Assembly (NCBI RefSeq): GCF_022869005.1
Contig: NZ_JALIEA010000017.1
Location: forward strand, 310,001 to 374,000
Length of the DNA stretch: 64,000 bases
DNA from: Corynebacterium kalidii
GTDB lineage: Bacteria > Actinomycetota > Actinomycetes > Mycobacteriales > Mycobacteriaceae
Direction: 5' to 3'
Part shown: one piece after another, positions 54,675 to 63,733 of the stretch
Numbering within the stretch: position 1 is the first letter of the stretch
Layout: each line of letters opens with the position of its first letter
Notes under the pieces: generated by a model
What the model was told of the DNA's origin: nothing
What the model saw: only the letters and a program-made list of their open reading frames with translations
Database searches by the model: none
Program-made: the position numbers and the translations under genes

Positions 54675-55871
54675 TCAGGCTGACCGCTGCGTCCGCTGAG
54701 TCTGTTTCCCAGCAGCGTCGGCGACCTCCTCGCCGAGACGCCGGAGTTTCATCCGACGCGTCTCCTCCGGCTCCCGCCATGTGGCACTACGCCAGGACAG
54801 CTTCGCCGCCCGGTCGGCCCACAGGTTGCCCCGCGTGTCGGCGTGGCCTTTCACCCAGCGGACGCGGAGCGCGGTGCCGTGGGCCTCCACCGCCTGCTGC
54901 GCCGAGAGGACGCCTTCCTTCAACCAGACCTGCGCGGCGGAGATCCGCAGCGGGTTACGCCAGAGGTGGACCGCCGTCGTCGAGTCGGTGTGGATCACGA
55001 CCTCCTCGGCAAACGGGCCGAACAGCTTCGCGGCCGCGGCGACGGCGGACAGCTCGGCCCCACTGACGCCGCCGTCCTCTCTCGCCCAGGTACGCGACAG
55101 GACCCCGGAGAGCACGACGGACAGTTCCGGGCACACGATCCCGATGGCAGCGGACCGTGACCCGGGGGAGGTGGAGGCGTCCGTGTAGACGTTGATCAGC
55201 CGGGGACGGCCGTCCATCCGGGGATCACCACTGCAGTGCAGGCGGCCGGGCGAGGCCGACCACTGTTTGCGGACCGTCGTCAGACGACGGCGGAACGACC
55301 TGGTGAGCTCGTCGGCCACACTCGCCCCGGCCGTGCCGCCGGCCCCGAGGTTCCCGCCCGCCCGGCCCTGTACCGGCCGTGCACGCGGGGTCTTCAGTCG
55401 CGAACCATCCCAGTAGCGCAGGACGATCCTCTCCGGGGGCTCGTGGCCCCGGACCACCGTACGTACGGGCAGGGTCACGGGGTCCGCCCCGGCGCGGCAC
55501 TCCACCGTCGTGCCCGACACCCCGGCACGGAGGAACGCCGTCCGGACGGCGTCGGCATGCGCGGCGATGTCCTCGACATCGGCGGTCTCGCCGCTGTGCA
55601 GCTGCACGACCGGGGTGCACAGGGCGTTCATGAACGGGGTCGACCGGCACACCCACCGGGCCGCGGAATCCAGTACCGACGCGCGTGGACCCGCCAGGAC
55701 CGGGGAGCGCACACCGTCGACCGCCGCGCAGGCGACGAACGTCGTCGCGTCGTCGGAGAACAGGCCGGCGGCGGTTTCCACGGTCATCGTCACGGTGACG
55801 GTGCCGGGGGCCGTCGGTACCGCCGTCGGGCGGCGGCGTGGCATCACTGCGGGCGAGGGGGAGGTGTCCAT
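54675..55871 (-). CDS. RNase H-fold protein with unknown N-terminal domain
   Basis: 398-aa protein. Residues about 222-345 form an RNase HI-type domain with the four acids in order: Asp in VYTDASTSPGS, Glu in SGAELSAVAAA, Asp in VIHTDSTTAV and Asp in NLWADRAA, preceded by VRWVKGHAD. The domain should degrade RNA of RNA-DNA hybrids, and all catalytic residues are present. The N-terminal 200 residues are not recognised; they are not the hybrid-binding domain of eukaryal RNase H. A charged C-terminal tail rich in Arg, Gln and Thr follows. Convergent with the TM2 gene (12 bases). Confidence 0.75.
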   Translation of the reverse strand: MDTSPSPAVMPRRRPTAVPTAPGTVTVTMTVETAAGLFSDDATTFVACAAVDGVRSPVLAGPRASVLDSAARWVCRSTPFMNALCTPVVQLHSGETADVEDIAAHADAVRTAFLRAGVSGTTVECRAGADPVTLPVRTVVRGHEPPERIVLRYWDGSRLKTPRARPVQGRAGGNLGAGGTAGASVADELTRSFRRRLTTVRKQWSASPGRLHCSGDPRMDGRPRLINVYTDASTSPGSRSAAIGIVCPELSVVLSGVLSRTWAREDGGVSGAELSAVAAAAKLFGPFAEEVVIHTDSTTAVHLWRNPLRISAAQVWLKEGVLSAQQAVEAHGTALRVRWVKGHADTRGNLWADRAAKLSWRSATWREPEETRRMKLRRLGEEVADAAGKQTQRTQRSA

Positions 55872-56175
55872 GGTCGCTGTCTCCTGTGGTGTCGTCGGTG
55901 GGGTCCGGTTGCTCGTACCGGTCGTCGCATCACGGTATCGGGCGCGGCGGACAGGGACGCCACGGTCGCGGTGGGCCAGAACGCCTGTGCGAACGGACCG
56001 TCACCGGGTGCCCCCGGGCCCCGTGCACCCCCGCGGCAGCCTCGTCACCGTCACCGTCGGAGGCGCCGGTGTCGCGGACGGCGGTTGGCGTCGACGACGT
56101 CGATGCTCTTAAATCATCTTCAGCTGACCGCCCATCCCGTTGCCCTGCCCGACGGGGAGAGGACCAACCCTTGCC
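55872..56175. other. 304-base divergent intergenic region with candidate permease promoter
   Basis: No gene-like frame. It separates the RNase H-fold gene (minus) from the permease operon (plus). TTGGCG (56085-56090) and TTAAAT (56109-56114), 18 bases apart, form a candidate promoter for the permease, with a leader of about 55 bases ending in ggggagagga. The rest is GC-rich with no riboswitch or repeat that I can see. Confidence 0.45.
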
Positions 56176-57603
56176 ATGACCACCGTCCCCACCGCGTCCG
56201 TCGAGACCACAGGACCGTCCGGGACCAGACATCCCGTTGACGCGATGCCGCCCTGGCCCAGCGCCGTCATCCTCGCGTTCCAGCACGTCATCGTGATGAT
56301 CGCCACCCCGATCGCCTCGGTGTTCCTCATCAGCGGGGCACTGCAGCTCGACACCCCGACCACGCGCAACGTCCTGTGCATCACCCTCATCGCCTGCGGT
56401 GTCGGCTCTATGCTCCAGTCGATGGGCTGGCTGCGGCTCGGCGCGAAGCTGCCGTTCGTGATGCTCCCCGGCGGCGCGGCGGTGGCGATCTTCATCCAGA
56501 TCGCGACCGAACACAGCGCCGCCGTCGCCAGTGGTGCGGTGATCATCTCCGCCGCCGTGTGCCTGGCGTTGTCGCCGATCGCCGGACTGATCGTCAAGGT
56601 CGTCCCGACGGTGGTCCTGGCGGTGATGATCACGGTGATCGGCGTCAACGTCGTCAAGATCGCCGGCGGCCTCATCTCCGGGGAGGACGAGACCCCCTTG
56701 TGGGCCCTGGGGTTGGCGGCGGCGACGATCGCGGTGATCATCGTCCTGCAGGTCGTCCTGCCACGACAACTCCGGTCCGTCGCGATCCTGCTGGGCATGG
56801 CGGTGGGCACCGTGATCGCCGCCGTCACCGGGTACTTCGAGTTCACCACCGGGACCGACGCGGTGCGGCACCCGGCGTGGATGCCCTACGGCGGCATCGA
56901 GTTCGCCGTCGTCGCCGCCGTGCCGCTGATCGTCTTCAGCATCGGTTCGATGGCCGAGGCCACCGGGCAGACGATGCTCAACGCCGACATCGTGGGCAAG
57001 AAGATCGACCGGGGACGCACGATCTCCGCCACCGTCCGCGGCGATGCGCTGACCTCGCTGTTCGCCGCCCCGTTCGGTGGTCAGACGATGCTCACCAGCG
57101 GGGAGAACATCGGCATCGTCCGGGCGACGGGTGTCAAGAGCAGGTACGTCACCGCCCTGGCCGGGGTGCTGCTGGTCGTCATCGCGGTCATCGGACCAGT
57201 CGCCGACCTGATCCAGGCGATCCCCGAACCGGTGATCGGGGGTACCGCGGTCTACGCGTTCACCATGATCATCGTGTCCGGCCTCCGGATGTTCCGGGGC
57301 ATCGACATGAACGACGACCGGAACTTCCTCGTCGCCACCGCGGGTTTCGCCGCGGGTCTGCTGCCGATCCTCGCCCCGTCGGTGTACGACGGACTGCCCG
57401 GGGACCTGCGGCTGCTGCTGGGCAACGGCGTGACGATGTCGGCGATCGTGGGCATGCTGGTCACCGGTCTGCTGTACGTGTTCCGCCGCGACCGGCACCG
57501 TTCCGGTGACAGCCCCGCGGAACCGCCGCCCGGCCACACCGACGCCGACACCTCTGCCCCTGTAGCCACCGACGGGAAGGACCCCGCCCATGCCGACCGT
57601 TGA
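56176..57603 (+). CDS. NCS2-family purine/xanthine permease
   Basis: 475-aa inner-membrane nucleobase:cation symporter. ATG 56176 follows gggagagga. About 12-14 hydrophobic segments can be seen. Family landmarks are the N-terminal AFQHVIVMIATPIA (QHxxxM pattern of NCS2), the QTMLNADIVGKKIDRGRT segment, FGGQTMLTSGENIGIVRATG near 305-325 and a C-terminal hydrophilic tail. NCS2 members import xanthine, urate, guanine or uracil. The next gene is a guanine-deaminase-type amidohydrolase, so a purine is likely. The stop overlaps the downstream start by 14 bases. Confidence 0.85.
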   Translation: MTTVPTASVETTGPSGTRHPVDAMPPWPSAVILAFQHVIVMIATPIASVFLISGALQLDTPTTRNVLCITLIACGVGSMLQSMGWLRLGAKLPFVMLPGGAAVAIFIQIATEHSAAVASGAVIISAAVCLALSPIAGLIVKVVPTVVLAVMITVIGVNVVKIAGGLISGEDETPLWALGLAAATIAVIIVLQVVLPRQLRSVAILLGMAVGTVIAAVTGYFEFTTGTDAVRHPAWMPYGGIEFAVVAAVPLIVFSIGSMAEATGQTMLNADIVGKKIDRGRTISATVRGDALTSLFAAPFGGQTMLTSGENIGIVRATGVKSRYVTALAGVLLVVIAVIGPVADLIQAIPEPVIGGTAVYAFTMIIVSGLRMFRGIDMNDDRNFLVATAGFAAGLLPILAPSVYDGLPGDLRLLLGNGVTMSAIVGMLVTGLLYVFRRDRHRSGDSPAEPPPGHTDADTSAPVATDGKDPAHADR

Positions 57604-58999
57604 GCCGACCGCTGAGCCGACCACCGAGCAGGCCACTGACCGTACCGCCGCCACCGCCGGGCTGTCCGAGCGTCTGAGGAACCTGCCGGACGCCTACGTC
57701 CTGCTTCCGGAGTACACCTGGACCGAGGACGACGTCTTCGCCAGGGACCGGGCCGTCGTCGTCGGGTCCGGCCGTTTCCGGTGGACCGGCGCCGCCGCGG
57801 ACCTGCCCGACGGGTACGCCGACCTGCCCACCGTCGACCTGGCGGGGCATGCGTTGACCCCGGGCCTCGTCGACTGCCACCAGCACCTCGCCCAGACCCT
57901 GGGGCGACCGTACGCCTTCGGTGAACCCTCCGAGATCTTCAAGCGCGTCTGGGTGCCGCTGGAGGGGGCGCTCACCGAGGACGAGCTTGCGGTGAGCGCC
58001 CGGCTGGGACTGGTGGACGCGATGCTCGGTGGTTTCACCACCGTCGCTGACGCCGGGGCCCGTGTCGACCACGACCTGGGGATCCTGGCCGATGAGGCGG
58101 AGGAGACCGGGGTCCGTCTGGTCCTCGGCAGGATCTGCCACGACCGTGGACCCGGGGCAGGGGACGGGGACCGGGCTGTGGCGGACGCCGGGGAACACCT
58201 GGCCCGGTTCACCGGCGACCGGGTCCGGGGCTCGGTGGCGGTGGCCACCCCGGAGATGGCGGAACCGGCGACGTTGACGCGCCTGGCCGGCCTGTGCCGG
58301 GAGGCCGGCGCGGTGTTCCAGACCCACGTCAACGAGCACCTCGCCGGGGTCGAGCGGACCCTGCTGGCGACCGGACGCCGCCCGCTGGGCGTCATGGAGG
58401 ACGCCGGTGCGGTGGGCCCCTGGCTCCTGGCCGCGCACGCGACCCTGCTCACCCCGCAGGAGAAGCTGCTCCTGGCGCGCTCGGGCGCGGCCTGGTCCTA
58501 CAACCCGGTGGCCAGTGCGTGGAAGGGCAACGTCATCGCCGACGCCCTGTCGTTGCTCGCCCTCGGGGCACGTACCGGCCTGGGGACGGACGGTACCCGC
58601 GCCGACGGGTTCCGGTTGATGGACGCCGCGGAGACCGCCCAACGTTTCGCCTCGGCCGTCGAGGTCGGCGACCCGGTGGCCGGTGGCGGTACCGCGTGGC
58701 TGCGGGCGGCGACGTCGGCGGGGGCGGACGCCGTCGGGCTCGGGGACGTCACCGGCACGGTGGGTGCCGGGTACCGTGCGGACTTCCTGGTCCTCGACCT
58801 GGCGACGCCGGACTTCATCCGGCCGGTCGACCTGGCCTGGGAGCTGGTCCGGCTGGGCCACCGTGACCAGATCAGGGCGGTGGCCACCGACGGCGCGGCG
58901 CGCGTCGTGGACGGTGTCCCGCTGTGCCTGGACCACGCCGCGCTGCTGGACGACGCGGCGCGCGCGTCGTCGGACGCCTGTCAGCGGGCCGGCCTGTGA
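57590..58999 (+). CDS. Amidohydrolase, guanine / 8-oxoguanine deaminase-like
   Basis: 469-aa metal-dependent hydrolase of the TRZ/ATZ amidohydrolase group. Metal ligands: HxH in DCHQHLAQ (about residue 100), His in QTHVNEHLAG, a further His in LLAAHATLL and Asp in LGTDGTRADG. The group includes 8-oxoguanine and guanine deaminases and S-adenosylhomocysteine-type deaminases. Preceded by a purine-type permease with overlapping stop, it is most likely a purine deaminase. The first 30 residues are a Thr/Glu/Ala-rich stretch (PTVEPTAEPTTEQAT) unusual for the family; an internal start cannot be excluded. The stop overlaps the next start by 3 bases. Confidence 0.82.
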   Translation: MPTVEPTAEPTTEQATDRTAATAGLSERLRNLPDAYVLLPEYTWTEDDVFARDRAVVVGSGRFRWTGAAADLPDGYADLPTVDLAGHALTPGLVDCHQHLAQTLGRPYAFGEPSEIFKRVWVPLEGALTEDELAVSARLGLVDAMLGGFTTVADAGARVDHDLGILADEAEETGVRLVLGRICHDRGPGAGDGDRAVADAGEHLARFTGDRVRGSVAVATPEMAEPATLTRLAGLCREAGAVFQTHVNEHLAGVERTLLATGRRPLGVMEDAGAVGPWLLAAHATLLTPQEKLLLARSGAAWSYNPVASAWKGNVIADALSLLALGARTGLGTDGTRADGFRLMDAAETAQRFASAVEVGDPVAGGGTAWLRAATSAGADAVGLGDVTGTVGAGYRADFLVLDLATPDFIRPVDLAWELVRLGHRDQIRAVATDGAARVVDGVPLCLDHAALLDDAARASSDACQRAGL

Positions 59000-59712
59000 G
59001 CGCCACGGTCGTCGCCGTCCTGTCGGTCACCGTGTTCCTGGCGGCGTTGGTACAGGGCGTCAGCGGGATCGGCTTCGCCCTGATCGTCGCCCCGGTCGCG
59101 GGGTTGCTGGCCCCCGAGCTCCTGCCGACGACCCTGCTGGTGCTCATGCTGCCGTTGAACGCCTTCGTCGCGGTGCGCGAATGGCGCAGCATCGACATAC
59201 ACGGGCTGACGTGGATCAGCCTGGCGCGGATCGTGTTCACCGCCGTGGGCCTGCTGCTGGTGGCGACACTGTCGCCGGCCGGGTTGGCCCTGCTGGTGGC
59301 CGGGGTGACCATCGGTGCGGCCCTGGTGAGCCTGTTCGCCCCGCCGTTCTCCCCGTCGCGGCTGGGGTTCCTGGTCGCCGGCGCGGTCACCGGTGTCAGT
59401 GAGACCGCGACCGGGGTCGGGGGTCCGCCGATGGCACTGGTCTACCAGCACGCACGTCCGCCGGTGATCCGTTCGACCGTGGCCAGCTGCTTCCTCGTCG
59501 GCGAGGTCGTCTCGTTGGTCGCGCTGGTCGTCTCCGGCGCGGCACCCGAGGGGTGGCTGGGGAACTCGGCGGTGCTGCTGCCGGCGGTGATCCTGGGCAC
59601 CGCCTGCAGCACGCTGGTCGTGCGGCGTTTCCCGCGCCTGGAACTGCGGATGGCCGTGATCGTGTTCTCGATCATCTCCGGTGCGGTCCTGCTGGTCCAG
59701 ACCCTGCTGTGA
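58996..59712 (+). CDS. TauE/SafE-family membrane exporter
   Basis: 238-aa integral membrane protein (TauE/SafE/DUF81 family), seven or eight hydrophobic segments. The GTG start overlaps the amidohydrolase stop (GTGA). Duplicated family motifs GVSGIGFALIVAP and GVSETATGVGGPPMALVY are visible at residues about 16-30 and 135-155. Such proteins move sulfite, sulfoacetate and other anions. In this operon, the role is unclear; export of a carboxylate or ammonium-linked product is a guess. Last gene of the operon. Confidence 0.85.
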   Translation: MSATVVAVLSVTVFLAALVQGVSGIGFALIVAPVAGLLAPELLPTTLLVLMLPLNAFVAVREWRSIDIHGLTWISLARIVFTAVGLLLVATLSPAGLALLVAGVTIGAALVSLFAPPFSPSRLGFLVAGAVTGVSETATGVGGPPMALVYQHARPPVIRSTVASCFLVGEVVSLVALVVSGAAPEGWLGNSAVLLPAVILGTACSTLVVRRFPRLELRMAVIVFSIISGAVLLVQTLL

Positions 59713-59835
59713 GGGCACACCCCCTGGGGTAGTCCTGTGGGCAACACCACTGACGGGGTGGTCTGACTCGCCCAGAATCTGAGGAACGGCGCTGGAAAGC
59801 GTCAGTCCTTACTCACTATCCGAAAAGCTTTTCCC

Positions 59836-60036
59836 ATGGACCTCTCTATCGTCAGCTCCCTCGGTGACGGCATCTCCACCCTCCTGCACGGTGTCTGGCA
59901 GGGCTTCAAGCAGCTGATCGACGCCGTCGGTGGCAGCGCCGCCGACCTCGAGAACGCGATCGGCAGCGGCGAGCACAACCAGGAGACCTCCGGCTCCATC
60001 GCCGACGTGATCGGCAGCGCCGGTTCCTCCAACTAG
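59836..60036 (+). CDS. 66-aa amphipathic peptide, candidate mycomembrane porin-like (PorH/PorA-type)
   Basis: Small acidic protein starting MDLSIVSSLGDGISTLL, followed by an amphipathic helical stretch and a polar Gly/Ser-rich C-terminus. No signal peptide and no Cys. This is the make-up of the corynebacterial outer-membrane peptides PorH and PorA (45-57 aa, no signal peptide); the MDLS start resembles PorH as I remember it, but there is no strong sequence match. The gene is flanked by a convergent SDR (overlapping stops). The Shine-Dalgarno is weak (cgaaaag) and a self-complementary aaaagctttt precedes the start. Other possibility: a holin-like or secreted peptide. Confidence 0.5.
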   Translation: MDLSIVSSLGDGISTLLHGVWQGFKQLIDAVGGSAADLENAIGSGEHNQETSGSIADVIGSAGSSN

Positions 60037-60887
60037 CCGGAACCTGCGGCCGCCCAGCGCAGGCCCCGGTTCAGCAGCCGCATCGCTGCTCGGTAGGCCC
60101 AGGGGAGGTTCACCTGCGCCCAGCGGGCCACCCTGATGTCCCCGCTGGTGTAGACCAGGTAGCGACCTCTCCTGGTCCCGGCGACGATCCTGCGCGCGGC
60201 CTCCGCCGGCGTCGCCGCGTGGCGCTGGAACAACGTCCGTGCCTTGCGGACGCGGTCGGCGTTCGGGTCCACCCCGTCGATGTCGATCGTCCGGACCAGG
60301 GGGGTGTCCACCGCACCGGGCACCGCGGCGTGCACGCTCACCCCGTACGGTGCCAGGTCGAACCGCAGTACCTCGCACATGCCGAGCACCCCGCCCTTGG
60401 AGGCGGAGTAGGCCGCGTGCCACGGCAGGCCGATGATCCCTGCCGCCGAGGACACGCAGCACAACCGCCGCGGCCGGGCCCGGCGGCCTGTCCCGACCTT
60501 GCCCGCCCGGGTCATCGCCGGGATCAGGGCCTCGACGACATGGACCGTGCCCATCAGGTTCACGTCGATGACCTTCGCCCACTTCTCGTGCGGCAGCGTG
60601 CGGGGGTCGCCCCAGATCGCGATCCCGGCCACGTGGTAGACCTCGTCCGGGGCGCCGTGGTCGGCGGTGATCCGGGTCGCCCAGTCACGCACCTCGTCGA
60701 TGTCGGTGATGTCCAGGACCCGGTCGTCGAGCAGCGCTCCCGGACGGATGCGCGTCACCTCCTGCGCGGTGGCCTCGAGCCCGTCGCCGTCCCGGTCGGT
60801 GAGCATCACCTCGTGCCCCTCGCGCGCCAACAGCAGCGCCACCTCACGGCCTATCCCGGACGCCGCTCCCGTCACCACGCACCGCAT
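60033..60887 (-). CDS. Short-chain dehydrogenase/reductase
   Basis: 284-aa classical SDR. ATG 60887 follows ggaagggg. The NAD(P)-binding motif is TGAASGIG at residues 6-13; the catalytic Ser is in CCVSSAAGIIG and Tyr-Lys in YSASKGG. The extended C-terminal region (LVYTSGDIRVARWAQVNLPW) resembles SDRs acting on lipids or long-chain ketones. Substrate not determined. It faces the small peptide gene and is 59 bases downstream of mycothione reductase on the same strand. Confidence 0.88.
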   Translation of the reverse strand: MRCVVTGAASGIGREVALLLAREGHEVMLTDRDGDGLEATAQEVTRIRPGALLDDRVLDITDIDEVRDWATRITADHGAPDEVYHVAGIAIWGDPRTLPHEKWAKVIDVNLMGTVHVVEALIPAMTRAGKVGTGRRARPRRLCCVSSAAGIIGLPWHAAYSASKGGVLGMCEVLRFDLAPYGVSVHAAVPGAVDTPLVRTIDIDGVDPNADRVRKARTLFQRHAATPAEAARRIVAGTRRGRYLVYTSGDIRVARWAQVNLPWAYRAAMRLLNRGLRWAAAGSG

Positions 60888-60945
60888 CGTCGGCCCCTTC
60901 CGCTCGCCGGGGTCGGCCCGGCCCACACTAGGTTCCCCGCCGAAT

Positions 60946-62391
60946 CTAGCGTAGATCGAGCCCCAGCACCGCGTTCTCCACGAGCTCGCTCAACGACGGG
61001 TGGGGCCAGTACTGTCTCGTGGCGAACTCCGCGAGATCGAGGTCGAACTCGATGGCGGTGACCAGCAGCTGGATCAGTGTCGCGGCCTGCGGTCCCATGA
61101 TGTGCGCGCCCAGCAGACGGTGGGAGTCGGCGTCGGCGATCAGTTTGCAGAAACCGGTGGTGTCCTCCATGGCCCAGCCGTAGGCCACGTCGGCGTACTC
61201 CTGGATCTTCACCGTGACTGTCCGGCCGTTCTCCTCCGCCCAGGCCCGGGCCTCGTCCTCGGTCATGCCCACGTACCCGATCTGCGGGTGGGTGAAGATC
61301 CCGCCGGGGACGTTGTCGTGCTCGAACCGGACCAGGTCACCGCCGTCCGTGCCCCCGACCGTGACGTTGTGGAACACCGCACGCGCCTCCTGGTTCGCCA
61401 CGTGCTTGAGCTGCAGCTCGTTGGCGGCGTCGCCGAGCGCCCAGACACCCTCGGCGGAGGTGCGGCCGTACTCGTCGACGAGGATGCGGCCGTCGTCGGC
61501 GAGGTCCACACCACCGGCGGCGGCGTCGAGCAGGTCGCCGTTGGGTACCCGCCCCTGGGCGAGGAGCACCTCGTCGCAGTCGATCTCGCGGCCGTCGTCC
61601 AGGGTGAGCGTGACCAGGCCACCGTCGGCGCGGGCGTCGGTGACCGTGTGGCCCAGCAGATTGGTCCACTGGCCCTGCGCCAGGTCGGTGAACCGGGACG
61701 ACACCGTGGCGTCGAACCGGCGCAGCAGACTGTCGGAACGGTTGACCACGGTCACGTCGACACCCAGCGCGGAGAAGACGTGGGCGAACTCGACGGCGAT
61801 GATCCCGCCGCCCAGGATCACCATGGTGCGCGGCAGCTGGTCCATCCGCATCACGTCGGCGTTGGTGCGGTAGGGGATCCCGGAGTCCCGGATCACGTCC
61901 GGCACCCAGGTGCGCGTCCCGGTGGCCAGGACGATCTGGTCGCCGGTGATCGTCCGTGCGTCGTCACCCTCGCCGATGCGCAGCGTCCGTTCGCCGGTGA
62001 ACGTGGCGATGTCACTGAACAGGGTGATGTTCGGGGTCTCGTCGCCCCGGCGGTACTCCTCGCCGCCGCGCGAGATCGGGTCGATACGCCGGCCGAACAC
62101 CCGCTCCTTCAGGGCGTCCCAGTCGACCTTCCAGCCGGCCACCGGGACCGGGGCGTCCGCGGCACCGCCGACGGGATAGAGGTCGTACCGCCCGGCGTCG
62201 GCCAGCTCGCGGGCGACGTCGGCGGCGTAGACGTACATCTTCGTGGGGATACAGCCCACGTTGATGCAGGTGCCGCCGAAGACGCCCTTCTCGACGATGG
62301 CGATCGTACGGTCGTTCAGCTCCGCCGGGATCGAGTTGCCCGAGCCGGTGCCGACGACGATGAGGTCAAAGTGTTCGGGGGAGTCAGTCAT
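60946..62391 (-). CDS. mtr: Mycothione reductase
   Basis: 481-aa flavoprotein disulfide reductase that reduces oxidised mycothiol with NADPH. FAD-binding VVGTGSGN, redox pair in FGGTCINVGCIPTK (Cys42, Cys47), second nucleotide motif ILGGGIIAVEFAHV, and the dimer-interface base in WPHPSLSELVENA. The FAD site GTGSGNSI replaces the GxGxxG with AG of other reductases, typical of Mtr. The start overlaps the upstream hydrolase stop by 4 bases (ATGA), so they are co-translated. Mycothiol marks Actinobacteria, consistent with the taxonomic call. Confidence 0.93.
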   Translation of the reverse strand: MTDSPEHFDLIVVGTGSGNSIPAELNDRTIAIVEKGVFGGTCINVGCIPTKMYVYAADVARELADAGRYDLYPVGGAADAPVPVAGWKVDWDALKERVFGRRIDPISRGGEEYRRGDETPNITLFSDIATFTGERTLRIGEGDDARTITGDQIVLATGTRTWVPDVIRDSGIPYRTNADVMRMDQLPRTMVILGGGIIAVEFAHVFSALGVDVTVVNRSDSLLRRFDATVSSRFTDLAQGQWTNLLGHTVTDARADGGLVTLTLDDGREIDCDEVLLAQGRVPNGDLLDAAAGGVDLADDGRILVDEYGRTSAEGVWALGDAANELQLKHVANQEARAVFHNVTVGGTDGGDLVRFEHDNVPGGIFTHPQIGYVGMTEDEARAWAEENGRTVTVKIQEYADVAYGWAMEDTTGFCKLIADADSHRLLGAHIMGPQAATLIQLLVTAIEFDLDLAEFATRQYWPHPSLSELVENAVLGLDLR

Positions 62392-63503
62392 GGCACCGAT
62401 GGTACGTCCACCCAGTCGTCGACCGCGGCGAAGGCCGCCGCCCGCACGTCCGGTCGGGACAGGAAGACGTCGTGCATCGCCCCGGGGATCACCCGCACCT
62501 CGCAGTCCGGGTCCACCAGGTGGGCCGCGGCCCGCATCTGCGAGGGTTTCAGGACGGTGTCGGACGCAAACGCCTCCGCGTCCGGCATGCGCCTGCCGTC
62601 GGCACCGGTGACGGTTCCGCCGGCACCGTCGGTGTCCGAGCACAGCAGCAGCGTGGGGACCCCGGTGGAGAACCCGCCGGTGTGCAGCCTCGTGATCTCA
62701 CGGCTGACCCCCACGAGCCAGCTGACCTGCTTGGGACGGGCGTGCAGGGGTTTGAGTCCGAGGTCGTACCCCCATTCCCCGTACTCGGAGCGGTGGAGGC
62801 TCTGCCCGTAGGTGGGGCTGATCCCGCCGGGGACGTGCCAGGTCGGCCAGAACCGTGCGACGTGCGGGAACACCCGCCGGATGATGAGGTTCGTCGCCCG
62901 GTCCAGCTGCAGGTCCAGCCAGGGGCTGTTGAGGATCACCGCGTCGACGGTGTCGTGCAGGGCGGCACGCGCGGTGTCGCCCGACCGTGCGGCGCTGTGC
63001 AGCCGGGAGACGAACATGGTCACGTCCAGCCCGCCGGTGGAGTGGCCCACCAGGGTGGTGGACCCGTGTCCGGCGCTGAGCATCGACAGTGCCACGGCCA
63101 GGTCCTCGTCGTAGAGCGACTGGGAGCTGACGTGGTGCCAGGTCTGCCCCTCGCGGTGCGAGCGTCCGCACTTGCGCAGGTCGATCCCGTAGACGGCGTA
63201 CCCGAGCCCGTGGAAATGCTCGGCGACATGGGTCTGGAAGAAGTAGTCCGTCATCCCGTGGACGAACAGCACCGCCGGTCGCTCCCCCCATTCCGGTGTG
63301 TCCTCCGGACGGTACCGGACGAGGGTGCACCGCACCGCGCCCGGATCGCCCTCGGGTTCGCCGTCCGGGTCCACGCCGAGGTCGACCGTGTGGTGCGTGT
63401 ACCCCTCACCGAGGAAATCCGGCTCAAAGTCCAGTTCATGGACGCTTTGTCCCAAAGGTCGGGACAGGACGGTGGCGAGGTTCTGGTGGCTGAGAGCATT
63501 CAC
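62388..63503 (-). CDS. Alpha/beta hydrolase, lysophospholipase-like
   Basis: 371-aa hydrolase. GTG 63503 is chosen: the frame is open to 63638 but the extra residues are low-complexity, and a TAGACT box 8 bases upstream of GTG suggests a leaderless start. The core shows VLFVHGMTDYFFQ (oxyanion region), VGHSTGGLD (Ser nucleophile), LLCSDTDG and IPGAMHDVFLS (catalytic His). Lysophospholipase/monoacylglycerol-lipase group. It is coupled to mycothione reductase and is divergent from mqo, an order that I recall from C. glutamicum. Confidence 0.83.
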   Translation of the reverse strand: MNALSHQNLATVLSRPLGQSVHELDFEPDFLGEGYTHHTVDLGVDPDGEPEGDPGAVRCTLVRYRPEDTPEWGERPAVLFVHGMTDYFFQTHVAEHFHGLGYAVYGIDLRKCGRSHREGQTWHHVSSQSLYDEDLAVALSMLSAGHGSTTLVGHSTGGLDVTMFVSRLHSAARSGDTARAALHDTVDAVILNSPWLDLQLDRATNLIIRRVFPHVARFWPTWHVPGGISPTYGQSLHRSEYGEWGYDLGLKPLHARPKQVSWLVGVSREITRLHTGGFSTGVPTLLLCSDTDGAGGTVTGADGRRMPDAEAFASDTVLKPSQMRAAAHLVDPDCEVRVIPGAMHDVFLSRPDVRAAAFAAVDDWVDVPSVP

Positions 63504-63607
63504 GGAAGGCCAGTCTAATGACCCGCAGCGGCGGCGGGGACGGGTGTGGGACGCGGCCGCGGCGGGGCCGGACGTGGCGGCGGGCACAGGCGGGCACAGG
63601 GGGCGGG

Positions 63608-63638
63608 TTGTGTCCGACTGTGCCGGGGCACGTATCAT
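63608..63638 (+). promoter_or_regulatory. Candidate mqo promoter
   Basis: TTGTGT (63608-63613) and TATCAT (63633-63638) with a 19-base spacer, about 96 bases before the mqo start. The 230-base divergent region also contains a Gly-cargo-like GC-rich stretch with two gggcaca repeats. No clear operator was seen. Confidence 0.35.
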
Positions 63639-63733
63639 CGCACCATTGTGGACGCCGCGAGTGGCCTACGGCAGTGCCCGGACCGTCACCGGCTGCGGCG
63701 AACAAGCAGCGATGAAAAAGGATTGAGCTTAAC

